DNA from: Emiliania huxleyi CCMP1516
Taxonomy: Eukaryota; Haptophyta; Isochrysidales; Noelaerhabdaceae
Reading direction: 5' to 3'
Length of the DNA: 64,000 bases
NCBI RefSeq assembly: GCF_000372725.1
Contig: NW_005202303.1
Coordinates: 64,418-128,417, forward strand
Both the position numbers and the translations under genes were made by a program. Below are positions 1 to 9,592 of this stretch, piece by piece. Numbering within the stretch: the first letter of the stretch is position 1; each line of letters begins with the position of its first letter. The notes below the pieces were generated by a model that saw nothing but the letters and a program-made list of their open reading frames with translations, had not been told where the DNA came from and searched no databases.

Positions 1-1473
1 GCAGTGGTGGACAAACTCTGGTGAGCAAATGGTCCGGAACTCAAGGCGTTGGTCTTCAAGGGCTGGGGTGGCTTGTGTCTTGCGGCGCGCGGCTCGAGCA
101 TCTTTTCCCGGCACCGCGGAGCTGGGACTGCTTGCATGGTCGGGTGCCACCGCTATCTTGCGCCCTCGCTTTCTCTCTCTCTCTCTGCGCATCGCTCTCT
201 GAACTCTGCACTGGTCGACTGGGGTGGCTCCTGGACCCTGGAGCGTGGAGGGGGCGCTCGTGTCGGGGCGGCGCTCTCTCTTGGCTCTCTCTCTATTGGA
301 ACGTTGTACGTTGGCGTGTTGGACTGATGCATGCGTCTCCTCTTTTTACGTTTGAGAATCACAACGCCTAGAAAGTCAAAGATCACAAAGCGGGCGGGCG
401 GAGGGGGACCTGTTCGCTGGCCACACACCTCTCCGCCGCGTGACGATGTGAGTCCGATGTAGAGCGATGTAGAGGCGCGCTCTCTACAACGTGAGAGAGA
501 GAGTACAACGTAAAATCTCTACAACAAACTCTACACCATAAGCGGCGAACGAGGCACGGTCGCTCTCCGACATGAGGCGCGTTGCACTTGCCAGTGCTGC
601 CCTGGCCTTTTCTGTCTGCCCGCCCAATGGGTGGGAGGTGCCTCTGCTGCTGTGGCATGCCTCACGGCTGCCCTGCGACTGGCCGGCGCCTCGGCGCGTC
701 AGCTCGGCTAGGTGTAGCGATAGTGGCCAGCGCAACTCCTCTCGCCTGGACTCAACGCTCAGCCACGGAGCTCCCGCACGCGCTGGCGCGAGGCATGGCG
801 CATGCAACGCGTCTGAATGCTCGCCTCGCCTCACGCAAATGCGACCGTCCTCGCAGCCGACAGTCCACCGCCTGCTGAAGGAGCACACTGCGACGAATGC
901 GGCACCGGCGACGCATGGCAGGCTGGTCATGACGCAGTTATAGGGTGTTGTGTGCTGTCAGAGTGACTCTCTGTGTGTCAGGGATAGTCAGGGCCGTCCG
1001 TCAGAGCTCCAGTAAGCTCAGAGACACCCCATTAGTGCGACTCGACCTCTTTGAGTCACTGCCTTCCCGGCGGTTTGGCTGTAGAGCCTCTACAACAAAC
1101 TCTACAACAAAATCGCGCTCTACATCGCTCTACAACGCAGGCGCTTCGTCCCGCGGCGGATGTAGAGCTCTACAGCTCTACAGCACTCCAGAGCGCTCTA
1201 CATCTCTACAACTCTACAGCGCTCTACACTCTACATCCTCTACACCCTCCCTCAGGCCTTTCGGCGCAGCTCCGCCCTCCTGGCTGCATATCCTGGCCCC
1301 TCGAGTCTATCGAGCTCTCCTCGAGCAAGGACGAGTCTTCTGACGCCCACTGCTATCATTTGCCGCCCAGTCATATCATTGCTCAGGTCCACTCTCTCTT
1401 CGAACACTTGTGCCTTCACGGATGATGCCGGCGCTGGGGTCCCCTTCCGAGGGTGCCACTCAGTCAGTTCTTT
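1..1473. other. No convincing gene; degenerate CTCTACA-rich repeats
   Basis: I see no reading frame here with a recognisable family signature. Around 455-540 and 1081-1250 the heptamer CTCTACA recurs many times with irregular spacing, on both strands, as a degenerate minisatellite. The remainder is GC-rich sequence without clear structure. Open frames in this stretch are short, overlapping and of skewed composition, as expected by chance at high GC. Confidence 0.5.
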
Positions 1474-2212
1474 GACACCTCTACTGTGAGATGGGTAATA
1501 AGAAGGCCGAACAGGTCCCCGCGCGCCCTTGGCCTTGCGATCTTTGTGCAGGGTAGAGGGTTCTTTGTGGGTGTGGTCGGCGACTAGCCGGGGTCGTCCT
1601 CCCGATGGGGGACTAGCACTAAGCCGTCTTCCACATGGTCCCTCGGGTCCCTGCTGCTCCTAATCTCTTCGTGCATCCTCCTGCTTATCTCCGCAACGTC
1701 CTGCTCCCTCCCCCTCCCCCCTCGTCTCGCCCTCCCCTGCGCGACTCCGCTGTTGGTGTCTTTCGCGTTTTTGCCTATATTACCCGTCTCTCAGATACAG
1801 TCACAGACACTCAGTTCGTGCGGCTCGCGACAGGTGTCCGTTTTTTTGGTTTATTTATTTATTTTATGTTTATGCTCCACAAGAGCACCAACAACTGTCT
1901 TGAGCGACTGCAAGCCCGCGCTACAGCAGTCGAGGCGGCGTACCGAAAAGGCTCTCTCGAGGGAGACGTACTGGACCGGAGGACTTATTACGCCACACGC
2001 GGCCACACGAACGAGTGGGTGCGAGGACGGCTCGGCGAGGGGCTCACGGCGGGGTCGCACACGGCAGGGGTGACGGGGCCGCTGTGGAGCGATGTGGTCA
2101 GGGGAACGACGAGACACAAATGGGACAAGCGCCAGCGGATCAAGGATCAGCACGGCGAGCGCGAGATTGAATTCGCCGACGTGGATGATCATAACGTGGT
2201 GACAAGACCGTC

Positions 2213-3295
2213 ATGGGAGCGCGTGTGCGGCAGCAGGCGGGGGTGCCACACGGAGCGCACCACGAGAGGATTATGCGGGGAGAGGCGGGGAGAGAGACCC
2301 CGGGCGCCGCCACAAGGAGCGAACTCAGGGGCTGCCTCGTCTGTAAGGCCGCGAGGGACGCGGCGAGGAGGGCGGCACTAAAGCGAGACCCGCTGTGTCC
2401 GATCGTGCGGAAAGCCGCGCAGCAATGGACCGAGGAAGATGAGAACCCGCCTAGAGCGACGATGGCGCACTTGCTTAGCGGCGCCTGCCTGGGGAATAGG
2501 GAGCAGGCCAGGTGGTTCCTCAGAGTAGCGCGAGCGCAGACGGGGACGGCGATCAGCAAAGTAGCCCAGGCGGCACCCGACTCCAAGGATACGCTGAAGA
2601 CGCTGAGGATAGCGCATGTCGCTCCGCTGAAGGGCTCACGCTATAGGGTGCTTGATGAGGACGGGTACGATGCACTAGCCCCAGCCGTCGGGGGGGTGTT
2701 GCCGGCGCTGGTAGATGACTCGGAGAAGAGCCGGAGGGACCTTGGCGCCGGGGTCACGAGGAACTTGCAAGTCGTGGCCGAGGCGGCGACGGGCGCGGTG
2801 CAGAGGTGGATCCAGCTCAATGATGAGGCTACGGCGCGCATAGTGAAGAGAGAGGAACACATCGAGTGGCTGAGGAAGCTCTTCACTGGGTGGAAAGAGG
2901 CTCGGCCGGCCTTGAGGGAGTCGCAGAGGAGGGATAACGCAGGCAACGCAGGGACGGGCCAACAGCCAGTGGGACGAACGAGGGCCGCGACGGCGGCTCA
3001 AGCGGGAGGGAGCGGTGACAGTGGGCAGCGAGCGAAGTGGGTGAGACTGATGATGCTCCTTCGACTTAGGGAGCGGTTCAGCTGCTGGGCGGGCTTCAGG
3101 ATGGTGCTCACGCGAACAGGAATCGACGCGATGTACAAAGCAGGCGGCGGCTTCTCGCCGCCTGCAGTTGCAAAGATCAAAACTGCCTTGCGCGCAAGGC
3201 TCAACGCTCGGGCGTTGACCGCACCGCGTACCCTCCCCACTCCCGCCTCTCATTTGTGTCACACCACGCGGAACGCATCTCCATCGCTTCGGTGA
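2213..3295 (+). CDS. Element-internal ORF with a possible CxxC...HxxxxC zinc motif
   Basis: A 360-codon open frame inside the inverted-arm element. Near residues 40-95 it has the spacing CLVC ... HLLSGAC, which resembles the C2HC zinc motif that follows the reverse transcriptase domain in some LINE proteins. I do not see catalytic motifs of a reverse transcriptase or a transposase, so the assignment stays open. An overlapping frame at 1635-2381 contains a segment (NEWVRGRLGEGL, then HKWDKRQR) that may belong to the same protein in another frame. The coding sequence is probably decayed. Seen: the frame and Cys/His spacing. Inferred: mobile-element origin from position between the arms. Confidence 0.35.
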   Translation: MGARVRQQAGVPHGAHHERIMRGEAGRETPGAATRSELRGCLVCKAARDAARRAALKRDPLCPIVRKAAQQWTEEDENPPRATMAHLLSGACLGNREQARWFLRVARAQTGTAISKVAQAAPDSKDTLKTLRIAHVAPLKGSRYRVLDEDGYDALAPAVGGVLPALVDDSEKSRRDLGAGVTRNLQVVAEAATGAVQRWIQLNDEATARIVKREEHIEWLRKLFTGWKEARPALRESQRRDNAGNAGTGQQPVGRTRAATAAQAGGSGDSGQRAKWVRLMMLLRLRERFSCWAGFRMVLTRTGIDAMYKAGGGFSPPAVAKIKTALRARLNARALTAPRTLPTPASHLCHTTRNASPSLR

Positions 3296-3376
3296 AGGGG
3301 GTGAACCGTGCCATCCTCGATCGCCGTGCTAAGCTCGCTTCCGAGCTCTCACGCCGCGCGTAGGGCCCCTAGGGGC

Positions 3377-3490
3377 CTAGAGAACACAACCCCCTCTCTC
3401 TTTTCTCCCAGTAAGCTAAAAGTACGTACAAAAGTAGAGAACACAACCCCCTCTCTCTTTTCTCCCAGTAAGCTAAAAGTACGTACAAAA
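3377..3490 (+). repeat. Two tandem copies of a ~57-bp dispersed repeat
   Basis: A unit beginning GAGAACACAACCCCC and containing TTTTCTCCCAGTAAG occurs twice in tandem. A third copy, with the same lead-in GGGGCCTAG, lies at 19519-19577. The unit is therefore a dispersed repeat family, and here it sits inside the larger inverted-arm element. Confidence 0.7.
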
Positions 3491-4176
3491 AGGGGAGAAG
3501 GAAGAGGAGAGACGCCGGTGAGGACGAAGCAGAAACTAGCGCAGACGAGAGCAGGGCAGACCCGGGGACTGGGGAGCCGGAGCAGACGGCATCGGCCGCC
3601 GAGGGAACGTTGGGAAGAGGCACGAGGAGGGCGGCGACCTCGACCGACTATGGAGGACCCGTCGCCAGACGACGCAAGGCAGAAGACGGTGAGGCGGAGC
3701 AGACGCGCAGGGCGAGACGAGGGAGGGAGCAGGACTTTGCGGAGATCAGCAGGAGGATGTACGAAGAGATTAGGAGCAGCAGGGACCCGAGGTACCATGT
3801 GGAAGACGGCTAGTGCTAGTCCCCCATCGGGAGGACGACCCCGGCTAGTCGCCGACCACACCCCGACAAAGAACCCTGCACAAAGATCGCAAGGGCGGGG
3901 ACCTGTTCCTTTTTACCCATCTCACAGTAGAGAGGTGTCCGTTTTTTATTTATTTACCAACAACTGGCGCGTGGCGGGACGATGCTGGGGCCGGGTCGTG
4001 CTTCACACACAGCCCGCTGACCCACGACTGTCCGCCCTAGAGCGTCCTGCCGCGTTCGCGCCGAGAGGGAAATCAGGGGAGCTGCGCGCGGCGGCCGAAG
4101 CGGTCGGCGTTGACGTCTCTGCGACCGACGCCGACATCGACGAGCTCTCTGCCGGCGCGCGCGCGGCGTCTACGAA

Positions 4177-5345
4177 CTACCCCCCCGCGATCCAGCCCTG
4201 GACGCCCAACTGCTTGACCGAGGGCGAGAAGGTGACCTGCGTCTGGTGCGTCAGCAGGTGGAGCAGCTTGGAGTTGTGCGGCTGGTAGAAGCGGCCCAGC
4301 TTGGTGCGGGCGTCGCTCGACATGCCGCCAAACACCTTGATCGAGTCGATGTTGGACGGGTGGCGTGCGGGCGAGGCGAGCTCGGCCGAGCCGGTGAGGA
4401 AGTGCGAGACGTCCTTGACCACGCGCTGTGTGTCCTCCTCGTAGGCGTCCGTCGACGTGAGGAGGAAGCGCTTCGGCCCGAACCGTTTGAACCAGTACTC
4501 GAGCTGCGCGTGGTACACGCCCGCGGCCACGCCCTCTATCGCGTCTGCGGGGAGGGAGCGAGGCCAGGCGTGTGCTGTCGCGGGCGCGTCGGCCCGAGGA
4601 GCGGCGCCGGCAGGTCATATCTCCACATCTCCCCACATCTCCCCATACCTCGCTGCGTGTCGTATCTCCCCGTATCTCCCCATATCTCCCCATACCTCGC
4701 GCCTTCGTCGCAGTGGAAGGTGTCGGGCGGCGGCCAGAGGTCGTCGCCGTGGTTGCGCTGGCACTCGCGTACCGCGTCCATCGTCACCTTGAGCCAGTTG
4801 TCAAAGTTCTTGACGCCGGTGCCAGACAGCACGAAGGCGTCCCAGTACGCGTAGAGCCGAAGGGCGGGGTCGCGCAAGATGACGACGAACTTGAGGAGCG
4901 GCTGCGCGGCGCCAGGCAGCGTGGCTTGGAGGCGGTCGGCGACGATAGGCTTCCGGAGGTACGCGGGGGTCGCGTCGACGGTGAACTGGTACTGCGGGTG
5001 CGCGTTCCGGCCCGGGCACTCCGGAAAGTGGTCGGCGTAGAAGCCCATCCCGCGCGACCAGCTGTCGGTGGCGTAAAAGTGCTGTTCTCGTGCGTAGTAG
5101 TCGGGCTCGCCGCGCAGCGCGTGGCCGGAGCGCGCGCCGCGGATGCTCCCGACGATATCCTCGTAGAGGCTGTTGCTGCCGCAGCGCTGGCAGCCGAGCA
5201 GGAAAGTCAGCGGCACCAGCTTGCCGCCCAGGCAGAAGGTGCCCGCGCGCGAGATGTCGTGCGCGACCAGAGAGCGACCATGCGTCACGTTGGTCACTGC
5301 CTGGGAGCTCGTCGCGGCGGCGGCGGCGAGAAGGGCAGATGGCAT
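4177..5345 (-). CDS. Sulfotransferase, two exons
   Basis: Membrane or Golgi-lumen type sulfotransferase expected to move sulfate from PAPS onto a carbohydrate. Exon 1 is 5345-4703 and exon 2 is 4544-4177, giving 336 residues in frame. The PAPS-binding loop is LLGCQRCGSNSLYEDI and the 3'-phosphate motif is FVVILRDPALRLYAYW. The chosen start gives a short hydrophobic leader (MPSALLAAAAATSS). An upstream in-frame Met would add a low-complexity extension. The intron starts with GC (AAG|GCGCGA) and ends CAG; inside it are two runs of GGGGAGATATGG-like tandem repeats. The C-terminal half (YHAQLEYWFKRFG, LLTSTDAYEEDT) matches the usual end of this fold. The acceptor substrate cannot be told from sequence. 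Confidence 0.85.
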
Positions 5346-6349
5346 ATACACACACACGTGTATACACAAACGTAGCGCACACAGGCAAGCGCTACACCAC
5401 AGCGGCGCCGCGTTCCGGAACGTCGGAACGTCGACCCTCGACCCTCCCAGGGGTTCCGGCTCCAACCCGGATAGGGGGTCTGCGCGCCCTCCCTCCCTAC
5501 CTATCCCCAGGCCGCGAAGCGAAAAAAGATGAAAATGTTCCCGGGCATTCACACTATGTTCCTGAGATTTGGATTGGAGATTCGTGTTTCGGCGATGAGG
5601 CCTCTGCCTAGCCTCCTGCTTCTATGCGGGAGCCATGGCGGGACCGCTATCGAGTATGGCTTATCCTCCGGACAGTACCTCGACTATTGCATCGCCGAGG
5701 CCGACACCACCATCGACATGACAGCGTTGACCGCCATGGCAGCTCCAACGTGTGCGCTGCCATGGACAAATCTTGCACTCTATATGCCAGCCACCACCTG
5801 GGCGCCTGGCATGTGCGAGCACAACCCCAATCGAGCCGAAAGATCTGAACAATGGGGTCCAGTCGGTCTCTTCGAGCACGTTCGAGCCTGCCGTTTGCAT
5901 CGACAATCCATTTCTGAAGGTTTTGTCGATAAAGTTTGAACTTTGGCCAGAACACTCCGAGGACATGTCTTTTGTTTGACATGTGTGCCTCGCCCCACAC
6001 GACCTCTCAGGCTATAGAGCACATGCCACAGCCTGCCCCTGAGGCGTCATTCACCCACAGCGGCCACTTTGATTTCCGGCGCCTTCGCAGCCCGCTACAT
6101 GTGCACTCTTCCCCCAACAGTCGACTCGGCTCGACGGCTTTAACCATCATGGGGCACGGACCTTCTGCGACAACCCAGCCCCCTAGTGGGCCTGCGACAC
6201 ACCTTTCGCCGCCAACTCTGCTGGGTGAATGCAACGGGAACAAATTCCTTTGCCTCCAGAGAGAGAGTACGTACGTTGCCTCCAAAATCGTAAGAGCTAC
6301 ATACACTGAAAATGTTTCACCATGGAATGCAACAGTTGGGCCTACCCCT
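5346..6349. other. Intergenic, no gene recognised
   Basis: About 1 kb upstream of the sulfotransferase. Frames on both strands around 5529-6022 are open for 80-140 codons but lack any family motif and overlap each other, so I treat them as chance. A short run of alternating TATACACA lies near 5345-5375. Confidence 0.4.
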
Positions 6350-7300
6350 TCGTCGGCTGCACGACCCGAGGAGCACGTGGACCGCAAGGTGCATGTGGTC
6401 GAAGAAGCGAGCCTCGGGCGTCTGGTGCGAGCGCATGAGCGCCTCGCTCACGCGCCGCTTCGCCCCAGAGAAATCGGAGAATGCGGCCGGGCGCTCACCC
6501 GGCGGCGTCTCGGCGAGTAAGCTCTGCCCGCGGCGCAGCAGGCTGACAGAGATGTGCTTGTCCAGAGCGGCCGCGAACGTGGCAAGCTTGTCCGAAGGCA
6601 GAGGGCGTCCAGATCTGTCCAGGCGGAGTGGCCGCTAGATCGTCGAATAGAACGTCGACGTACCGCTTCGTGGGTGGCAGCGCTGCCACGGCGCCGCGCC
6701 ACGCGGACTCACTGGGATCGAGGAGCGCCGCATTGACGAGGTACAGCGAGGCTTCGACAAGGTCGTTCCTCGCCTCAAAAAGGCTTGCCTGGTGCTTAAG
6801 CATGCGGACCACCTTGCCCGTTGTGATCAGTGTGGGCACCAGGTTGTCGGCCTTCACGAGGATGCTTTGAGCCTCGTTGTAGATGAAAACGCGAGTCGGC
6901 AGGCGCCCGCTCTCCGGGTCGAGGCGCGCCGCCACCTGGGCGAAGACGCCATTGAGGTCGGGTCGAGAAGTGAGGCCGGTTGCACAGACATAGAAAGGCA
7001 TGCGCAACGCGAGGCCGATCTTAAAGGTCTCGAGCTGCTTTGCTCGCATCTCCGTCTTCGGTCTCCTCAGCGTCGACCGCACATGCGAGCTGAGCAAAAA
7101 GCGAGCTTGCAACAAGGCCACGCCGGACAGTGGCCTCGAAGAATGCGTGCCAGCGCTCATCCGATCGTTACACCGACGTCGTAGAAGGCAACGAAGCTGT
7201 CGTCGACGACGAGCGGCATATGTGAAGCCATCTTGCACCCGACAACGGTGCGAGCGTCGAACGCGAGGGAGTGGACGGGCGGCCGCCGGCGGGCGCTCAT
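6350..7300 (-). CDS. Unknown protein, one frame change; possible pseudogene
   Basis: The minus strand codes a plausible protein. It begins about MSARRRPPVHSLAFDART near 7300, continues in another frame from about 7150 (KQLETFKIGLALRMPF), and contains GLTSRPDLNG ... LPTRVFIYNEAQSIL. That pattern resembles short repeats that accompany MYND or ankyrin proteins in algae. Near 6590-6620 the coherent reading changes frame and continues as DKLATFAAALDKHI and AFSDFSGAKRRVSEAL down to about 6360. I find no intron of sensible size at the second change, so a frameshift or an unseen short intron is possible. Function unknown. Confidence 0.4.
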
Positions 7301-8122
7301 CAGACCACAGTGTTCGCGAAACGTGACTGCTTGCAGCACCATGGCGATGGCGCTAATTAAGAGATTCCTCTTCCCCCCCGCCCCCCCCCCCCCGGCAAGG
7401 CGCGCGATACACTCTACTTCTAACACCACGATGGCGCGCACTGGCATTAACAAACCTCGCAGACAGCTGAGTCCAGCAGAGAGTGAGGGGGGCGCAGGAA
7501 CCAGGATGGGTCCGCGGCTCTGGCTGCACGCTGGGCACACTGTGAGAGTGTGAGAACGCGCTAGCCTAGGTAGGACGCAGACGTGAGCACCATCGTCCGT
7601 CCCAGACGACGCTGTCCTTCCGGCTTGGGTCAGCTCTCAACGCGGAAGAAGTCTGGCGTGCAGCTGCAGGGAAAGCCAGCCGCAGAGCCTACCAGCGTGG
7701 CATCCACATTGTCCGAGTCCTCGCCAGGAAGATCTCTGTGTGGCCTCGAGCAGCCTCGTCGCGAGTCGGAGCGAAAGCGGGCGGCTCTGGTGAGGCTGCG
7801 CTGCGCAAGCACGGGCGGGAGGGGTTTCTCCTGCGGAGTCGCTCGCTCGGAGTCCGTCGTGCGACGTGCGTGCGCGGGGCTCCTCTTTGCGAATACGGTA
7901 CTCCCTACATACATCTCGTACCCGTTCTACCAGAGAAGGTGATGTCTGGACTGGACTGCATATAACACATGCGCGAAACGGTCGACTAAACTATGCACAT
8001 GACTCAGCTCAACCTTGCGACCTCCGCGCGGAGGCGCCAGCAGGCGATGACGGCCACACGCACATGCCACACAATCACAAAACAACAAAGACAGTAATGA
8101 TATAATGATGTAATAAGCATGA
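7301..8122. other. Intergenic, no gene recognised
   Basis: Contains a C-rich run near 7375-7393 and no frame with family features. It lies between the starts of the unknown gene and the 3' end of the J-domain gene. Confidence 0.4.
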
Positions 8123-9446
8123 TCACAGCACCTTGCGCACCCTCTCGTACGCCGCGTTGAGCTCATAGACACCCGCGCCCTCCGCGTCGGGAGCGGCCGC
8201 TCGCCTACGAGGAAAGTTCCGAGAAGCTTCAGGGCAAGGGCCGAGAAGAGCCACTGAACCGCTGCCGCGCGCCGGCGGAAGCCAAAGGAACGCGTGTCGG
8301 GGTGGAGCTCCCTCGAGCGCGCGCGGAAGGCGTCGCGCAACCGCCGCGGAGTCAGCCGCTCCTCGCCTTGGGAGGGGGGCGAGCAAGTGAGTGGGGCAGA
8401 GTGGCGGTGCCTCGGAAGCGTCTCGGAGATATCTCGGAGATATCTCGGCAGTGTCTCGGAAGTGTCTCGGAAGTGTCTCGGCCTAGCTCAGTCAGGCCGA
8501 GGACGGCCAGCGAGGCCTCGAGCCCGGCGAGGCGGTCCCGCTGCTCCCCAGCGGTGAAGGCCCTGCGGTGGTCGGCTCGCGCCCCTCTCGCCCACGACGC
8601 CACCCCCCTCGCCCACGAGCGCACCCTAGACTGCGGGCCCGCGTCGTACACAACCTCGGCGGGCCTCGCCCACGAAGAAACAGTCGACTGCGGCGCGTCA
8701 TAGGCCTCGGCGGCCGCCACAGCGGGCGTCGGCTCCTCCTCCGGCACCGGCGAGGGCGGCAGCTGGAGCGGCGCGACGGCCTCGGCCGCCGTCTCCGCTG
8801 CAGCGGCGGCCGCTGCGAGCACCGTGTCAAGCGCCACTCCCTGCGCTGCTTTCGCCACCGCCGAGGCGGCTGTCCGCGCCTCGGCCGCCATCTCCTCGCC
8901 AGCCGCTATCCGCGCGGCGCGAGCCTTGGCGCGCGCCGCCGCCGCGTTCACCTTGGTCTGCGCGGCCTGGTCGAGCTTGGTCCACGACAGCTCCTCCACA
9001 GCTCCGCCCGCGCTCTTTCGCTGCTCATCCGCCTGCTGCTTGATCGCCTGCGCATCGGCGATGAGGGCCGAGATGCGGGCCTCCTCCTTGTCCGGATTGA
9101 TGGCGCGCTCCCGCGCGCCGGCCACCCAGTCAGCCGCCAGAGCAAGCGCCGTCTTGGCTGCCTTGCCGCCCACCGCTCCGGCAGCCTTTTTTGCAGCATC
9201 GCTGCCGAGCGCGGCGACCGACTTGGGGTCCTCTTCACCGGCCATGCGGGCGGAGAGCGCGGCTCGGCCGGGGAGGCAGGCGCGGCTTTGGAGTGACGCG
9301 GTCACGTCGGCGGAGGCGCGCACGAGAGAGGCCGCTGCCCGCTCCCGCGCGGCAGCCGCGGTCGGCAGCGGCCGCTGCGGTGCGAATCCGATCGCCAGGA
9401 GCGGCAGCATATCGAGGTGCGAAAATGGCTCCGGGCGCTCAGTCAC
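8123..9446 (-). CDS. J-domain (DnaJ-like) protein, C-terminal J domain
   Basis: Co-chaperone candidate that would stimulate an Hsp70 through its J domain. Three exons, 9446-8483, 8366-8294 and 8204-8123, join in frame to 372 residues. The N-terminal 250 residues are Ala-rich and probably coiled coil. The last 70 residues are the J domain: helix I LAVLGLTELG, helix II LTPRRLRDAFRARSREL, the HPD signature, then YELNAAYERVRKVL as helix III, ending at the stop. Both introns begin with GC and end with AG. The first contains 11-bp repeats (CGAGACACTTC-like). The true start may be the second Met (about 9410), which opens a hydrophobic leader. The J domain is split across all three exons, so it is easily missed without splicing. 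Confidence 0.8.
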
Positions 9447-9592
9447 CGTTGTCGGGGTAGCTCAGACCCTCGCGTCTCCGCGTCTCCACGTCTAACGATG
9501 GGGGGGAGGGTTTGGAGGGGAGGGGGGGGGGGGGGGTCGAACTCGCGCAATTCAACTTCAAATATCGAAAGACAGGGTGGTTGTGCGCCTGC

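Larger units (their letters stand above)
1474..3939. mobile_element. About 2.5-kb element with long inverted terminal arms
   Basis: The sequence from 1474 to about 1755 reappears as reverse complement from about 3695 to 3939, with a few small gaps. The shared parts include a stretch around 1550-1640 matching 3790-3890, and the outermost bases read GACACCTCTACTGTGAG on the left and the complement on the right. The inner part carries frames that look element-encoded (see the entry at 2213). A fragment of the same arm recurs at 31528-31600. No clear target-site duplication is visible. It could be a DNA transposon with long terminal inverted repeats, or two head-to-head copies of a smaller repeat flanking unrelated DNA. 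Confidence 0.6.
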
